Below, one piece after another: positions 11,543 through 24,259 of a stretch of 64,000 nucleotides of DNA. Made by a program: the position numbers and the translations under genes. The number at the start of each line of letters is the position of its first letter. Position 1 is the first letter of the stretch. Below the pieces are notes generated by a model. That model had not been told where the DNA came from. It saw nothing but the letters and a program-made list of their open reading frames with translations, and searched no databases. The stretch comes from Platynereis dumerilii (lineage: Eukaryota; Annelida; Polychaeta; Phyllodocida; Nereididae), in contig JAPTHN010000003.1 in the NCBI GenBank assembly GCA_026936325.1, positions 98,613,538 through 98,677,537 on the forward strand. Reading direction: 5' to 3'.

Positions 11543-14500
11543 AAGAACTTCCCGTAGGGAAGTTCTTATTGATATTGTACGTATTCTTATTATGAATTCC
11601 CCGTAGGGGAATTCATCTTGTTATTGCTGATTTTGTTATTATTATTATTATTATTATTTTTCTACGTCCTTCAAAAAAAAATTTTGAAATGCAGATTATG
11701 AGAACAGTGATCAAAATAAAGCAAAATGGACAGAACCTCCTTACAGATTGACAGAAACACTATTATCAGAGGTAATTACATGGTGAAATTACTGCTCAAT
11801 GAAGCGTAATTCCATAAAAAAAATTTTATATTTCGTTAACGGTTTCTCAGAAACTAAGACAGATGAAGACATGGGATTTTTTTTCAAAATACCTCAGACA
11901 CTTATCCAGTGCAGAAAGGAGCCTAAAGGAATTCCGTTGAAGAAATTCCAAGTTATGAATTTTTGTGCAAAACGGAATTCCCAAAAATGACATTCCAACC
12001 TCCAGAAAACATAGAAGGAATACTCGGATCAAGCTGAATTTATATGTGCAAGCAGCCATACCCTAGTCTAACAATCTCACAAAATTTCGTTGTCGTCGCG
12101 CAAGCGGTATCGGCGCTATGGCCGCACAAAAACTCATTTTTTAATCGCCGATATCTCGGTTGCTATTAAAGCTACAGAAAAATTAAAAACACCATCAGAA
12201 AGTTCAGTTTGTCCTCTTTCAGATGATATATAGCATTTTACTTTTTAAGGAAGTTTTTATATCTCGCGTAAGACATTGAAAATTTCATGTCTGTTTTTGG
12301 GCTCATCAAAACTTTTGGGCCCAAAAAAACTGTGAAGGTCTTCATGGATGTTCCTGAATATTTTTTTAGAGGTACCCACTATAGGCTTGCATGATGTCTC
12401 CAAAGGAAATATTTCTACTTCAAGTACTTTTTCCTTGAGAATTTTTTGAATTTCAAAATTGTAATGTAAATTGCTCAGCTTATACTCATTCAAATTTCAT
12501 GAAATTAACACCAAAAGATGCGTAAAATTATTACCTTCACTATCCTATGAGGGCATTCACCTATTACTAATAGCCAATTTTACACTTATCATTTTGTATA
12601 TCCGCCTATAACTAATAAATTACACATTCAATTTAGTTAAAAGTCACATGGCATAATGCTAATTTTTCCCTCTATTTTTCCATTTAACCACAGCTCCATG
12701 ACTCTTATGGTTTGCCTGCAACAACCCATTAGGGTTAGGGTTAGGCCTCAGTCAAAATGTATTGCAGTGAGGGTGGTAACATTGCTGACAACACACCTGG
12801 CTGCATGCTAAGCGCTATATGAGTCAGTATGTGCAAATCTACACTGCCAAGGACCAGATTACAACCAAAACTGGCTAGGGAATGGAATGGAAGGGAATGG
12901 AAGGGAAGGGTCTGGAAGGGCAGGGAATGAAAGGAAAGGGAATGGAAGGTCAGGGAATGGAAGGCAAGGAGAGGGGAGGGTAAATAGGGAGGGAATACGG
13001 GGAAGGGGAATTCATATCTTAAAATTGCTGTGCAATTTTAATTATTCTCTAGTTATTCTTATTATTTTTCTGACCACTTTCGGCCATTTCTAAAATGAGG
13101 CATTACTCAAAAACTATGCAATGTATCTCCATGAAAGTATAATTGCATAGGGATATCATAGAACTTCTCCACTGGTGGGAATTACGCATGGGAAGTACGC
13201 ACGACATGGGAATTACAGCGATTTTCTATGAAAAATTTCTGCTTCCGGTTTTGAGGAAACTATTGGTTTGTTTGCCATGAAATTTTTTTCCCATATACTA
13301 CAAAGAAATGCGCAGTGCAGAAAGGAGCCTAGTGGTAAATGGCTTAATAGGTCTTGAGATAAAAAAGTTCAAAATCAAGGCAAAACGAAATTTCCACGGG
13401 TCATGTCATGAAAAACCATGATGCAATTATCAGATTTTCATGTCCTTCAGGAAATGAATAGTACTACTTGGGCACACTGTCTATGCAAAAGTATGGGACC
13501 CCAGGTCCAATACTTTTGGTGCCACAAGGCCTCAAAAGTGCAATGTTTGAAGGGCTGTAACTCCCTTAATATTAAACCAAGAAGAAAAAGAAAACCATTT
13601 TTGGAAAGCTTAGAATGTCAGCTTTCCAATGGTATATAGCATTATTCGCTTGGACGTCCAAGGGAAAATTTCGCTTAACAGTAAAAATTTCATGTCACTT
13701 TTTGGCCCGATAAAACACGTTAGGTTACAAAAACCTATGAAGATCTTCATGGATGTTCATGAATATTTTTTGTGCATTACCCAGCATAGACTTCTAGAAT
13801 ATCTCCAAAGAAAATATACCTAAATAAAATAGTTTTTGCTTGAGATTTTTTTTAATTTCAAAAATTCAAATAGCCATTACTCCTTTTGTGATAATTCAAT
13901 TTTCACCAAATTTTTTTTAAAAGATGCGTAAAATTATGCCCTTTATTTAATTTAATGTGACCATGTATGTTTGACAACTTCCCTATTTTACATGAATTAT
14001 TTTAAGCAATTTAACATATTCAATTATAACTCATTAAGTATTCATTAAAATCAATTAAAACTAATTGGACATATTGCTAATTTTTTTCTCTATTTTTCCA
14101 TCTAAGCACATCTTCCTACCATGAATTTTTTTATCCTATTTAAACTCTTCCAATAATGTTTCAAATCACTTAAAATTGATATGATATGTTGCTTATTTGT
14201 TGCCCTATTGTTTGCAAATAACCTCATATTTTTCCCATTAAATTTATAATTAAATTATGACTCAATAAATAATGCTTCAAATCACTTGAAACTTCTGTGA
14301 CATACTGCTGCCTGTTTGCCCTGTGGGTGTATAAAAGCACATCTTCCTAGCTCTTATGGTTTGTCCGTAACAAGTCATTAGGGTTGGGGTTTCATCAAAG
14401 TATTGCTTTCAGGGTGGTACCATCTCCAATAAAAGGCCTGGCTGCATGCCTAGCAAGATATGAGTATGTATGCCTGTTCGTGCAGCTCCATGGACTATTG

Positions 14501-14680
14501 CAGGCAAGGTCAAAGCAGCAGTTTTGCTCATGGACAACCTAGACACACTATTAAGCAATGGAAAGGAAAGGAATGCAAGGAACTCGAATAGCAGGGCAGG
14601 GAAGGGATTGGAAGGAAGGGAAGGGATAGGAAGGGAAGGGAAGTTCTTCCTTTAAATTGCTGTGCAATTTAGTATACTAG
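11543..14680 (+). mobile_element. A-family rolling-circle element split by a G insertion
   Basis: The 5' palindrome is at 11543-11567. A G element (11592-13052) sits in its microsatellite. The body (13053-14680) opens at TTCTGACCACTTTCGG and is almost identical to that of the element at 5248-6919. It ends with a G/A-rich run, the A motif (14638-14648), hairpin (14654-14670) and CTAG (14677-14680). Non-coding. Confidence 0.8.
11592..13052 (+). mobile_element. Uninterrupted G-family rolling-circle element (1461 bp)
   Basis: The 5' palindrome (11592-11616), (ATT)n run, body from TTCTACGTCC (about 11660), TTAGGGTTAGGG near 12729, G/A-rich tract (about 12870-13005), G motif (13005-13015), hairpin (13021-13039) and CTAG (13049-13052) are all present. 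Near-identity with the copy at 8370-9829 suggests the two are sisters. Each sits inside an A element, just behind an A palindrome. Confidence 0.86.
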
Positions 14681-17269
14681 TTATTATTCTTATTATTCAG
14701 CTCAGAAAAACTGCGATTACTTCAAAACTATTACAGATACTACAATACAAGTCAAGGGTGATCTGCAACTCCATTGCGTGCTACTTCACACGAAATTTCA
14801 TGATCAAATTTCATGACACTTATGAGTTATAAGGAAAATATAAAAAAAATTTCCGGCGCAGGTTTCTGAGAACCTAAGCATAACTGAGAGCTGTTGATTT
14901 TTTCTAAGATACCTTGACAAAGTCTCCAATGCAGAAAGGCGTCTTGTGGAGATTTCATGAACACATTTCAAGATATGATTTTTTGAAAAATAGACATCCC
15001 GAAAACTGGCCAAAATTTTTCTGGAAAACAGGGAAGTAATGCTCGTAGAAAGCTGAAAATGGGCGTGCTTAGAGACGTAGCCTAGTGTACCAACTTCACA
15101 AAGTTACGGACCGCTCGGACAAACGGTCTGTGCGCCACGGACGCACAAAAACTCAAAATTCAAGTGGCCATAGCTCAGTCCCTATTACAGCTACAGACTA
15201 GTTTCACGTATCACATGAAAGGTCTGTTTCTCAGCTTTCCAATGGTGTATAGCATAATAGTGTCAGACGCGCGGCGTAGAATCGCGTCAGACATTGAAAA
15301 TTTCATGTCACTTTTTAGGCCCAAAAAAACTTTGCGGCTCAAAAAGTCAATGTAATTCTTCATGCACGTCCATCATTATTTTATGTGGGCTACCCATATC
15401 AGCCCTCCATATTGTCCCCGAACATAAATTACCTACATTAAATAGTTTGTCCTAGAGAATTTTTTTAATTTTCAAACTTCAAATATAAATTGCTCAGCTT
15501 CCGGTTATTCAAATTTCATGAAATTAATACCAAAAGATGCTTAAAATTATCGCCTTTTCTGTCCTCCAAGGCCATACAGCTCATAGTAATAGCCAATTTT
15601 ACATAGATGATTTTATATAAGCCACTATAACTCCTGCATTTCTGTTTCAAATCAGATGAAAATGCAATGACATGTTCCTAATTTATTGCCTGATTTTTCC
15701 ATGTAGGCACATCTCCCCAACTCTTATGGTTTGCCTGCAGCAAGCCATTAGGGTTAGGGTTAGGGTTTACTCAACATGCATTGCTTGCAGGGTGGTACGC
15801 TTGGCCACCACAGGTGTGTCTGGCAGTCAAGATATTTGATAGGCATATGCTCCAACAACATTGCAGCCTTCATACATGCTTTTAAGAATTCATCATGAAG
15901 GACATGAATTGGAAGGGGAGAGTAAGCAGGGAAGGGGAGACAGGGGGGGCGCGGGGGATTATCCGATATTGCCGTACGGCAATATCAGTTATACTAGTTA
16001 TAATCCCCCGCCGCTTGCGGGGGATTATATTGATATTGTTCGTTTTATTATTAAACTTCACCTATTACATAGGTGAAGTTTCTTGTTTTCGGTATTATTC
16101 TTATTATTTATTATTATTCCGGCAACCCTAATTTCGTCGAAAAAATCTAAAAAAAATCACATATGTAGTATTACATGACCTTATTACACTGACCCAGTTT
16201 CGGTGACCTTGATCTATTTTTCATGGTCACAGACCATTTCAAAGTTCATAATTTCACTTATATCAAGTGATCATATCACATTAAATTACAGTCAAATTTC
16301 AATTTCCAATTACGTGAAATGTCTTACATGTAAATGACATAATCTGACCCAATTTCAAGAAAGTAGGTCAAGGTCAATGTTGCACAAGTGAAATTTTAGT
16401 CCCAGAGGTCTCGGCACGGGAAGTCAGGATCCGCAAGTCACAGAGTTACAGGCTTGACACCAAAAGTTGCCCAAATGACATACGCAATGCAGCGACTCAC
16501 CGTTGTAATGATTCCACGTTTAGTTTTTGCGATACGTAATTTTAAATATCAACCGCGTCATCAAAACCAGTGACCTTGGTATTTTCTCCCTGAAATATTG
16601 ATTTTAGGCCATAACAATGTATAGTGAACCCCCCCAAAGATACCCCTAAAACCTCCATATCCACCTTCAAATTTGACCTTGACCTCATTTTTCAAGGTTG
16701 TTTTGCCGATAAAAGTGCAAAAAGGCCTCATTTTCAAAAATTCTCAAAATTATGTTTTTTTCATGATATCACTTTGATATTTTTTCTCTAGACAGACAAA
16801 ACATGTGCATTTAGAATATGCAAAGCAAATTCCTCTAACATTTTACCTTAATTTTCTACAAAATTCCAAATATCGCAAACCGGAGAATGTTGAAAAATGA
16901 CAAATTATTGCCTTTTTGACATAGAAATATCGATCTGAGAGAGTTACAATAATTAATTGATCCCCCCATTTTTACATCTTGATTCTGAAAATCATAAGTG
17001 TTTTGACCTAGAAACTTATTTTCAAGGTCAAATTCAAGGTCAAATATGACAAAAAATTTTACTTTTTTGACATTTGATTTTTTTACACAGGCAAGGAATC
17101 AAAATATTGTTGCAAAAATGTAACACATACTTGCTACAATAGTCTAGAGGCATCATGTAAATTTTCAAGGTCCTCTGATTAACCTACGTTAGACCGTAAA
17201 GGTCACAAGGTCAAAAAATTAGGGAAAATTTTACGACATTTTTTCACATTTCTCAATTATAGCGTTATT

Positions 17270-18190
17270 TCAATTGGCCCTAGCTCTGGTCCTAATTAAG
17301 TTACAGAAATTCAGAAAGTAGATTTGGAAAGCCCAAATTCTCCTCTAGTTTTCATATATTGAACATTTTGTCATAGCTCTGACAGTTTAAAAGATCGCCG
17401 GACCCTCAAAATTTCATGTTTTTTGTCAAATTTTCACAATTTATCAATTTTTTGACAGGGAAGGAATCATTCTTTTGTGATGAACCTACCTAGACATATT
17501 TCTAACTTCTATATACATAATCCTGCCAAGTTAGATATATCTCCATTGAACCGTTTTGGTTCTAGAGTGATTTCAAGTTAAAACTTCATATTTTCAGGCA
17601 TAACTTAATGGCGATATTTCTGAGTTGTACCATCATTTCAATCCGCTGTATCTCCAGTCCTATTTAAGTTACAGAAAATCTGAAAACAGATTCGAAAAGC
17701 CCCCATTCACCTCTAGCTGGCATATTTGAACATTTTATCGTAGCTCTGACGGTTAAAAAGATCGCCAGACCCTGAAAAATTCATGTTTTTTGTCAAATTT
17801 TCACAATTTATCATCATTTTGACAAGGAAATAATCATTTCATTTTAATGAAGCTATCTTAGCATATTGTCATCTTTTGTTTACATAAAACTGGCAAGTTA
17901 TATATGTTTCCATTGAACCGTTTTGGTTCTAGAGTAATTTTAAGTTAAAAAATACATTTTTTCAGTAATTTCTGAAGTCCATATTTCTGAATTGTACAAT
18001 TATTTGAATCGGTCGTATCTCCGGTTCTGATAAAGTTATAGAGAAAGTGAATATGGATTTGGAAAGCCAAAATTCTACTCTAGCTTCTATATTCAAACAT
18101 TTTCTTGTATCACGGACGGTTAAAAAGATCGCCGGACCCTGAAAAATGTATGTTTTCAGAAATTGCTGTCATTTCCAAGTTTTCAGGACT
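17270..18190 (+). repeat. Three tandem copies of a 367-bp unit inside the H element
   Basis: The marker AAGATCGCC(G/A)GACCCT occurs at 17391, 17759 and 18125, giving steps of 368 and 366 bases. Each copy also carries a TATCTCCGGTCCTATTAAGTTACAG-like block upstream. Similar 'CTCGGTCCCTATTAAAGCTACAG' blocks occur in A, C and G elements, so a fragment of this unit is shared across families. Confidence 0.8.
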
Positions 18191-18267
18191 AGAAGTAATT
18201 TAGCCAAGAAATTCCTAAAATTCCAATATGAGAACGGTGCCAGTTTCAATCAGCAGTAACTGTAATC

Positions 18268-18604
18268 GATGTACTGGTTGATGTACTGGTTGATATACTG
18301 GTTGATGTACTGGTTGATGTACTGGTTGATGCACTGGTTGATGCACTGGTTGATGCACTGGTTGATGTACTGGTTGATGTACTGGTTGATGTACTGGTTG
18401 ATGTTCAAGTTCATGTTCAAGTTCATGTTCAAGTTCATGTTCAAGTTCATGTTCAAGTTCATGTTCAAGTTCATGTTCAAGTTCATGTTCAAGTTCATGT
18501 TCAAGTTCATGTTCAAGTTCATGTTCATTTCCAATGTCATTTTAAATGTCATTTCCAACATCATTTCCAGTATCATTTCAAACATCATTTCCAATATCAT
18601 TTCC
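18268..18604 (+). repeat. 12-bp minisatellite that changes unit along its length
   Basis: About 11 copies of GATGTACTGGTT (18268-18399, some with C in place of T) give way without a gap to about 10 copies of CATGTTCAAGTT (18400 to about 18527), then to decayed CATTTCCAATAT-like copies. The period stays at 12 throughout. Because 12 is a multiple of 3, both strands show long artificial open frames. Confidence 0.93.
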
Positions 18605-18688
18605 GTGTTTTCTCACTTTCATTTCATTGCCAATAATCACCATGATGGGTGAAGTTTTGTCACCGCTTCGCGGTTACCCGATTTCTAG

Positions 18689-20032
18689 TATTCAAGTTGC
18701 GTTCGTACTTTCCAAAAAAGGTCCTCGAAAAATTTTCAAAAAATTCATGAAGGAAGCCCACCATGCCCACATGACACCCACCCGGTTTCGCCGACCTTGA
18801 TTCATTTTTCAAGGTCGCAGAGCACTTTGAAGTCAGATTTTCCATACTTTTGAAATGCCCAAATCTCATCCGGTTAAGCCCGGATTCCGTTTCTGTCACT
18901 TTTATTAGGTTCCACATGCTTTTTGCAAGTTACAAAGTGAGACTTCCGAAAACGCAGGTCCAGGTCCAAAATGGCCACGGCCATTTTTAGTACGAAGCAG
19001 TTGTCGCACGAGATGTCAGAAACTGTAAGCCCCAGGGTTCTCAAAGTGAGGCCAAAAGCTGGCTTGGTGGCCGGGCCAGTGCTGTAGGTTATGGCTGTGG
19101 TGATCCCATGTTTGGTTATGCAGTTACGTAATTTTAAATATTGACCGCGTCATCAAAACCAGCAATTATCCAACGGTGCACCCCCCCCCCCCCTTTGAAT
19201 TATGCTTTTTGCTGAAACTCCTGTGGTCTTATACTGTAGAAAGCCAAAATATACCTAATTCAAGCCTTCTATATGTTATATAAGCAACCTGCAAGCTGAA
19301 ATACTTGCAGAAGACTCCATTCTAGCAGACGACACATGTCTTATGGTTTCGAGTCCCGCAGTAAACAAAAAGCTGTGCTGTGATTGGCTGACTTAATGCA
19401 GGTGAACTTTGAAGTTGAGGCTGCAGGCCAGTAAATAGCATGGAAATTGGTTAGAATGGAGTAGATTAGCATCACTATGGCTGTGACATGGACCGGGATT
19501 GCCCCGGAAACAGGTCAAAACAGAAAAACCGCATATTTTTGGCGGGAAAAGCTGAAACACCGCATTGTGGGGGTGCCGGTGGCAGTTTAATGCCTTTCTG
19601 GACCCCTTCCCCCTAGAATTGCATGGTTTTGTGATTCTAGGCCTTTGCATAGGCCTATGTGGGTCCATTACGGCATTCGCATGCTAAAAGATAGGAAAAT
19701 GGGCCTTCCGGTCAGAACCAACCTGAACGTACTCAGGCCAAATGTCTTGACACATTACTAATCCTCACTAGTAGAGCAGCATTTCCTGCAAAAATTATGA
19801 AAATCGCATCATTTCTGAGCCCCCAAATTGCCAAAAACCACCGTTTTTGCATTTTTCAAGAAAAAATCGCCCCGTCACAGGAAATTGATTTTCAGGGCTG
19901 AAAGTGGCTCTGAAAGATTGCTTGGAGTCGGACCCATAACCTAATACCCTTACTTTAGTTACATTGTACCAATAACACCCCGATTATAGGCGGTGAAGTT
20001 TTGTCACCGCATCGCGGTTACCCGGTCTCTAG
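18689..20032 (+). mobile_element. Second H-family body, head-to-tail, without its own 5' palindrome
   Basis: This segment directly follows the CTAG at 18688. It is a diverged relative of the first H body: both have an ACCCGGTTTCG..GACCTTGAT block with ..TTTTTCAAGGTC (18779-18816 and 16192-16230) and TAATTTTAAATAT.GACCGCGTCATC (19128 and 16541). It contains a run of about 14 C (from 19180). The 3' end has the H motif (19992), hairpin (20003-20021) and CTAG (20029-20032). No H palindrome or TTATT tract precedes it. Confidence 0.7.
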
Positions 20033-21555
20033 TTATTCTTATTATTATTATTCAGCTCAGGAAAACTGTGATTACTGCAAAACTATTAGAGATAACACCC
20101 TGAAACCTCAAACTTAATATGTGACTCTGTTGCGTGCTACTTCTTGCGAAATTTCTTGATCAAATTTCATGATACTAAGGAGTTATTGAGAAAATAAAAA
20201 ATAAATTTCTGGCAGCGTTTCCAGGAGAACAAAAGAAAATTGGGCTTTGCTGATTTTTGGTAAGATACCTTGACAAAGTTTCCAGTGCAGAAAGGCGTCT
20301 CATGGAAATTTCATGAATAGTTTCAGAGATATGAATTTTTCGAAATTGGATGTCATGAAAATTTTCTAAAATTTTTCTGGAAAACAGGGAAGGAATGCTC
20401 GTAGAAAGCTGAAAATGGGTACACTTACAGATGTACCCTAGTGTACCAACTTCACAAAGTTACGGACCGCTCGCACAAACGGTCTCGGCGCTACGGACGT
20501 CCAAAAACCCAATTTTCAAGTGCTCATATCTCGGTCCCTATTTGAGCTACAGCAAAGTATCACATATCACAAGAAAGGTCTGTTTCTCAGCTTTCCAATG
20601 GTGTATAGCATAATAGTGTCAGACGCCCGATGTAGAATCGCGTCGGACATTGAAAATTTCATGTCAATTTTTGCGCCTAAAAAACCTTTTCGGCTCAAAA
20701 AGTCGATGAAATTCTTCATGCACGTCCATGAATATTTTATGTGGGACACCCATATCAGCCCTCCATATTGTCCCCAAAGATCAATTACCTACATCAAATA
20801 GTTTTTCCTGGAGAATTTTTTGAATTTCAAAATTGAAATTTACATTGCTCCGCTTCTGGTTATTCAAATTTCATGAAATTAATACCAAAAGATGCGTAAA
20901 ATTATGGCCTTTACTGTCCTCCAAGGAAATACACCTCTTCTGAATAGCCAATTTCAAATAAATGATTTTATATATTCAATTATAACTCATGAACTATTGT
21001 TTTAGATCACTTAAAACTGAATGTACATGTTGCTAATTTTTTGCCCTATTTTTTGGTATAAGGCCATCCTCATACCTCCAATACTTTGCTGGTAAAATAA
21101 AGAACAAAAATCTTTCACAGATGCATTTTAGTCAGCAGTCGGTTATATTCTGTCTCACTGCCACCTTTCCCAACAGCTGACCTTCTTCAACAATCGCAGA
21201 TAGCCGCTCTGTACTGCCAAGGCAGCTTATCTAATGTCAACAAAACCATGCATAGAGTGTAATAATCACATTGGAATGATATACATTGCTCATTGAGCGG
21301 GCATCATACGTAAGGGTTTCCTCATTGGGTTTTACATCCTGTATTTGTGCACTAGACTCATTAAGGCATACAGGCACTACAGTAATGATGTTATGCTCAC
21401 TCTTGGAATAGAACTTCATTCCCTACAAAGCGGACAAGGGTAATACACAAAAATGATGGACATGAATTGGCAGAGAAGAGTATGCAGTGCTCGGGTCATA
21501 TGGGGCCCGCGGGGGATTATCCGATATTGCCGTACGGCAATATCAGTTATACTAG

Positions 21556-22882
21556 TTCTTATTATTATTATTCAGCTCAGGAAAACTGCGATTACTTCAA
21601 AACTATTAGAGATATTGGTTTACAAGTGGAGGGTAATGTGTGACTCCATTGCGCGCTACTCTACACGAAATTTCATGATCAAATTTCAAGACACTTATGA
21701 GTTATGAGCAAAATACAAAAAAAATTTCCGGCGCAGGTTTCTGAGAACCTAAGCATAACTGAGAGCTGTTGATTTTTTCTAAGATACCTTGACAAAGTCT
21801 CCAGTGCAGAAAGGCGTCTCGTGGAGATTTCATGAACACATTTCAAGATATGATTTTTTGAAAAATAGACATCCCGAAAACTGACCAAAATTTTTCTGAA
21901 AAACAGGGAAGGAATGCTCGTAGAGAGCTGAAAATAGGTGAACATACAGATGTACCACAGTATACAAACTTCACAAAGTTACGGACCGCTCGGACAAACG
22001 GTCTTGGCGCTACGGACGTCCAAAAACGCAATTTTCAAGTGGCCATATCTCGGTCCCTATTTAAGCTACAACAAAGTATTACATATCACAAGAAAGGCCT
22101 GTTTGTCAGCTTTCCAATGGTGTATAGCATGATGGTGTCAGACGCGCGGCGTAAAATCGCGTCAGACATTGAAAATTTTATGTCACTTTTTGCGCCTACA
22201 AAAATGTTTTAGGCTAAAAAGTCAATGAAGTTCTATATGGATGTCCATGAATAATTTTTGTGGGATGCCTAGTCCACGTCTCCATACTGTCCCCAAAGAT
22301 CAATTATCTACAACAAATAGTTTTTCCTGGAGAATTTTTTTAATTTCAAAATTGAAATGTACATTGCTCAGCTTCTGGTTGTTCAAATTTCATGAAATTA
22401 ATACCAAAAGATGCGTAAAATTATGGCCTTTACTGTCCTCCAAGGGAATATACTTCTCCTGAATAGCCAATTTCAAATAAATGATTTTATATATTCAATT
22501 ATAACTCATGAACTATTGTTTCAGATCACTTAAAACTGAATGTACATGTTGCTAATTTTTTGCCCTATTTTGTGGTATATGGGCATCCTCCTATCTCCAA
22601 TACCTTGCTGGTAAAATAGAGCTAAAAAAATAATTCACAGATGCATGTTAGTCAGCCGTTGGGTATATACTGTCTCACTGCCACCTTTCCCAGCAGCTGA
22701 CCTTGTGCCTGCCACGACATTTCATAGGCATATGCACCAGCAAGATTGCTACGTTCATACATGGTATGAAGAATTCATCATGACGGCCATGAACTGGAAG
22801 GAGGGAGTAAGCAGGGCAGGGGAGACAAGGGGGGCGCGGGGGATTATCCGATATTGCCGTACGGCAATATCAGTTATACTAG
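21556..22882 (+). mobile_element. C-family body without 5' palindrome (orphan copy 1)
   Basis: Follows CTAG at 21555 with only a short TTATT tract before TTCAGCTCAGG. The 3' end has the C motif (22836-22847), hairpin (22850-22871) and CTAG (22879-22882). All C palindromes in the window are already paired with other ends, so this copy has none. It resembles the C body at 3908-5242. Confidence 0.78.
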
Positions 22883-24192
22883 TTATTCTTATTATTATTC
22901 TTATTATTCAGCTCAGGAAAACTGCGATTACTTCAAAACTATTAGAGATATTGGTTTACAAGTGAAATGTAATATGCAACTCCATTGCGCGCTACTGCTC
23001 ACGAAATTTCATGATCAAATTTCATGACACTTATGAGTTATGAGCAAAATATAAAAAAAATTTCTGGCGCAGGTTTCTGAGAACCTACGCATAACTGGGA
23101 CCTGTTGATTTTTTCTAAGATACCTTGACAAAGTCTTCAGTGCAGAAAGGCGTCTCGTGGAGATTTCATGAATACATTTCAAGATATGATTTTTTGAAAA
23201 TTGGACATCCCGAAAATTGACTGAAATTTTTTAGAAAAACAGGGAAGGAATGATTGTAGAAAGCTGAAAATGGGTAAACTTACAGACCTACTCTAGTGTA
23301 CCAACTTCACTAAGTTACGGACGGCTCGGACAAACGGTCTCGGAGCTACGGACGCACAAAAACTCAAACTTCAAGTGGCTATATCTCGGTCCCTATCGCA
23401 GCTACAGCACAGTTTCACATATCACAAGAAAGGTCTGTTTCTCAGCTTTCCAATGATGTATAGCATTATAGTGTCAGACGCGCAACGTAGAATCGCGTGA
23501 GACATTGAAAATTTTATGTCATTTTTTGGGCCTATCAAAACGTTTTCCCTCAAAAAGTGCATGAAGAACTTCATGGCTGTTCATCAATAATTTATGCGGG
23601 CTACCCAGGTTGGGCCTCCATATTGTGCCAAAAGGAAATTTGCCTAAATCAAATACTTTTTCCTAGAGAATTTTTTTAATTTCAAAATTGAAACGTAAAT
23701 TGCTCTGGTTATAATTGTTCAAATCTCATGAAATTAACACCAAAAAATGTGTTAAATTACGCCCTCTAGCAAGCTACAGGGATATCTTCCTCTTATCTTT
23801 AACCAATTTTACATATAACATTTTATATATTCAATTATAACTCATTCATTATTTATCAAAATCAATTAAAACTGATTCGTCATGTTCCTAATTTTTTCCT
23901 CTATTTTTGTATGTAAGCACAGCTCCATAACTTGCATGCTTTGTCTACAATAACCCATTAGGGTTAGGGTTTCACCTACCATTCACTGGAAATGTATTGC
24001 TTTGAGGGTGGTACCGCTGGGCACTAAACATAGGTCTCCATGCCAAGCGATGTCTCATTTCAATATATCAGCCTCTTCAAGAATTCATCATGAAGGCCAT
24101 GAACTGGTTGAAGGGAGTAAGCAGGGCAAGGGAGACAGGGGGGGCGCGGGGGATTATCCGATATTGCCGTACGGCAATATCAGTTATACTAG
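22883..24192 (+). mobile_element. C-family body without 5' palindrome (orphan copy 2), mosaic
   Basis: It starts as a C element (TTCAGCTCAGG after TTATT). From about 23530 to about 24070 it follows the A-type middle and 3' section, including TTAGGGTTAGGGTTTCACC near 23958, seen in the A copies near 1687 and 30224. It returns to C sequence for the G-run, C motif (24146-24157), hairpin (24160-24181) and CTAG (24189-24192). The switch suggests recombination or template switching between families. No C palindrome is available for it. Confidence 0.75.
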
Positions 24193-24259
24193 TTATTATT
24201 ATTATTATTAAGAACTTCCCGTAGGGAAGTTCTTATTGATATTGTACGTCTTTATTATT

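Larger units (their letters stand above)
11459..15997 (+). mobile_element. C-family rolling-circle element split by A and G insertions
   Basis: The 5' palindrome (11459-11491) has a slightly longer loop, with an extra GCGG block. It begins two bases after the CTAG of the preceding A element. Nested inside are the A element 11543-14680 and, within that, a G element. The body resumes at 14681 with TTATT and TTCAGCTCAGAAAAACTG. The 3' end has TTAGGGTTAGGGTTAGGG near 15749, the C motif (15951-15962), hairpin (15965-15986) and CTAG (15994-15997). Confidence 0.78.
16053..18688 (+). mobile_element. H-family rolling-circle element
   Basis: The 5' palindrome AAACTTCACCTAT-TAC-ATAGGTGAAGTTT (16053-16081) is followed by a TTATT tract and a body from about 16117 (TTCCGGCAACCC). 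The body is rich in AGGTCA half sites, has an internal repeat of about 367 bp in three copies (about 17270-18190) and a 12-bp minisatellite (18268-18604). The 3' end has the H motif GGTGAAGTTTT (from 18648), an imperfect hairpin (18659-18677) and CTAG (18685-18688). No coding capacity: the long open frames here come from the 12-bp repeat. Confidence 0.78.
16000..21555 (+). mobile_element. C-family rolling-circle element split by H-family sequence
   Basis: The 5' palindrome (16000-16028) starts two bases after the CTAG of the C element ending at 15997. H-family sequence (16053-20032) fills its microsatellite. The body resumes at 20033 with TTATT and TTCAGCTCAGG. The 3' end has the C motif (21509-21520), hairpin (21523-21544) and CTAG (21552-21555). 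Near 21130-21480 the sequence before the C motif differs from other C copies and lacks an evident TTAGGG run, so this copy looks rearranged there. Confidence 0.75.

Noticed and set aside
18250-18652. Open frames of 116 and 127 codons on both strands
   Set aside because: They are produced by a 12-bp minisatellite, whose period is a multiple of three; the peptides are simple NMNL/YWLM-type repeats.
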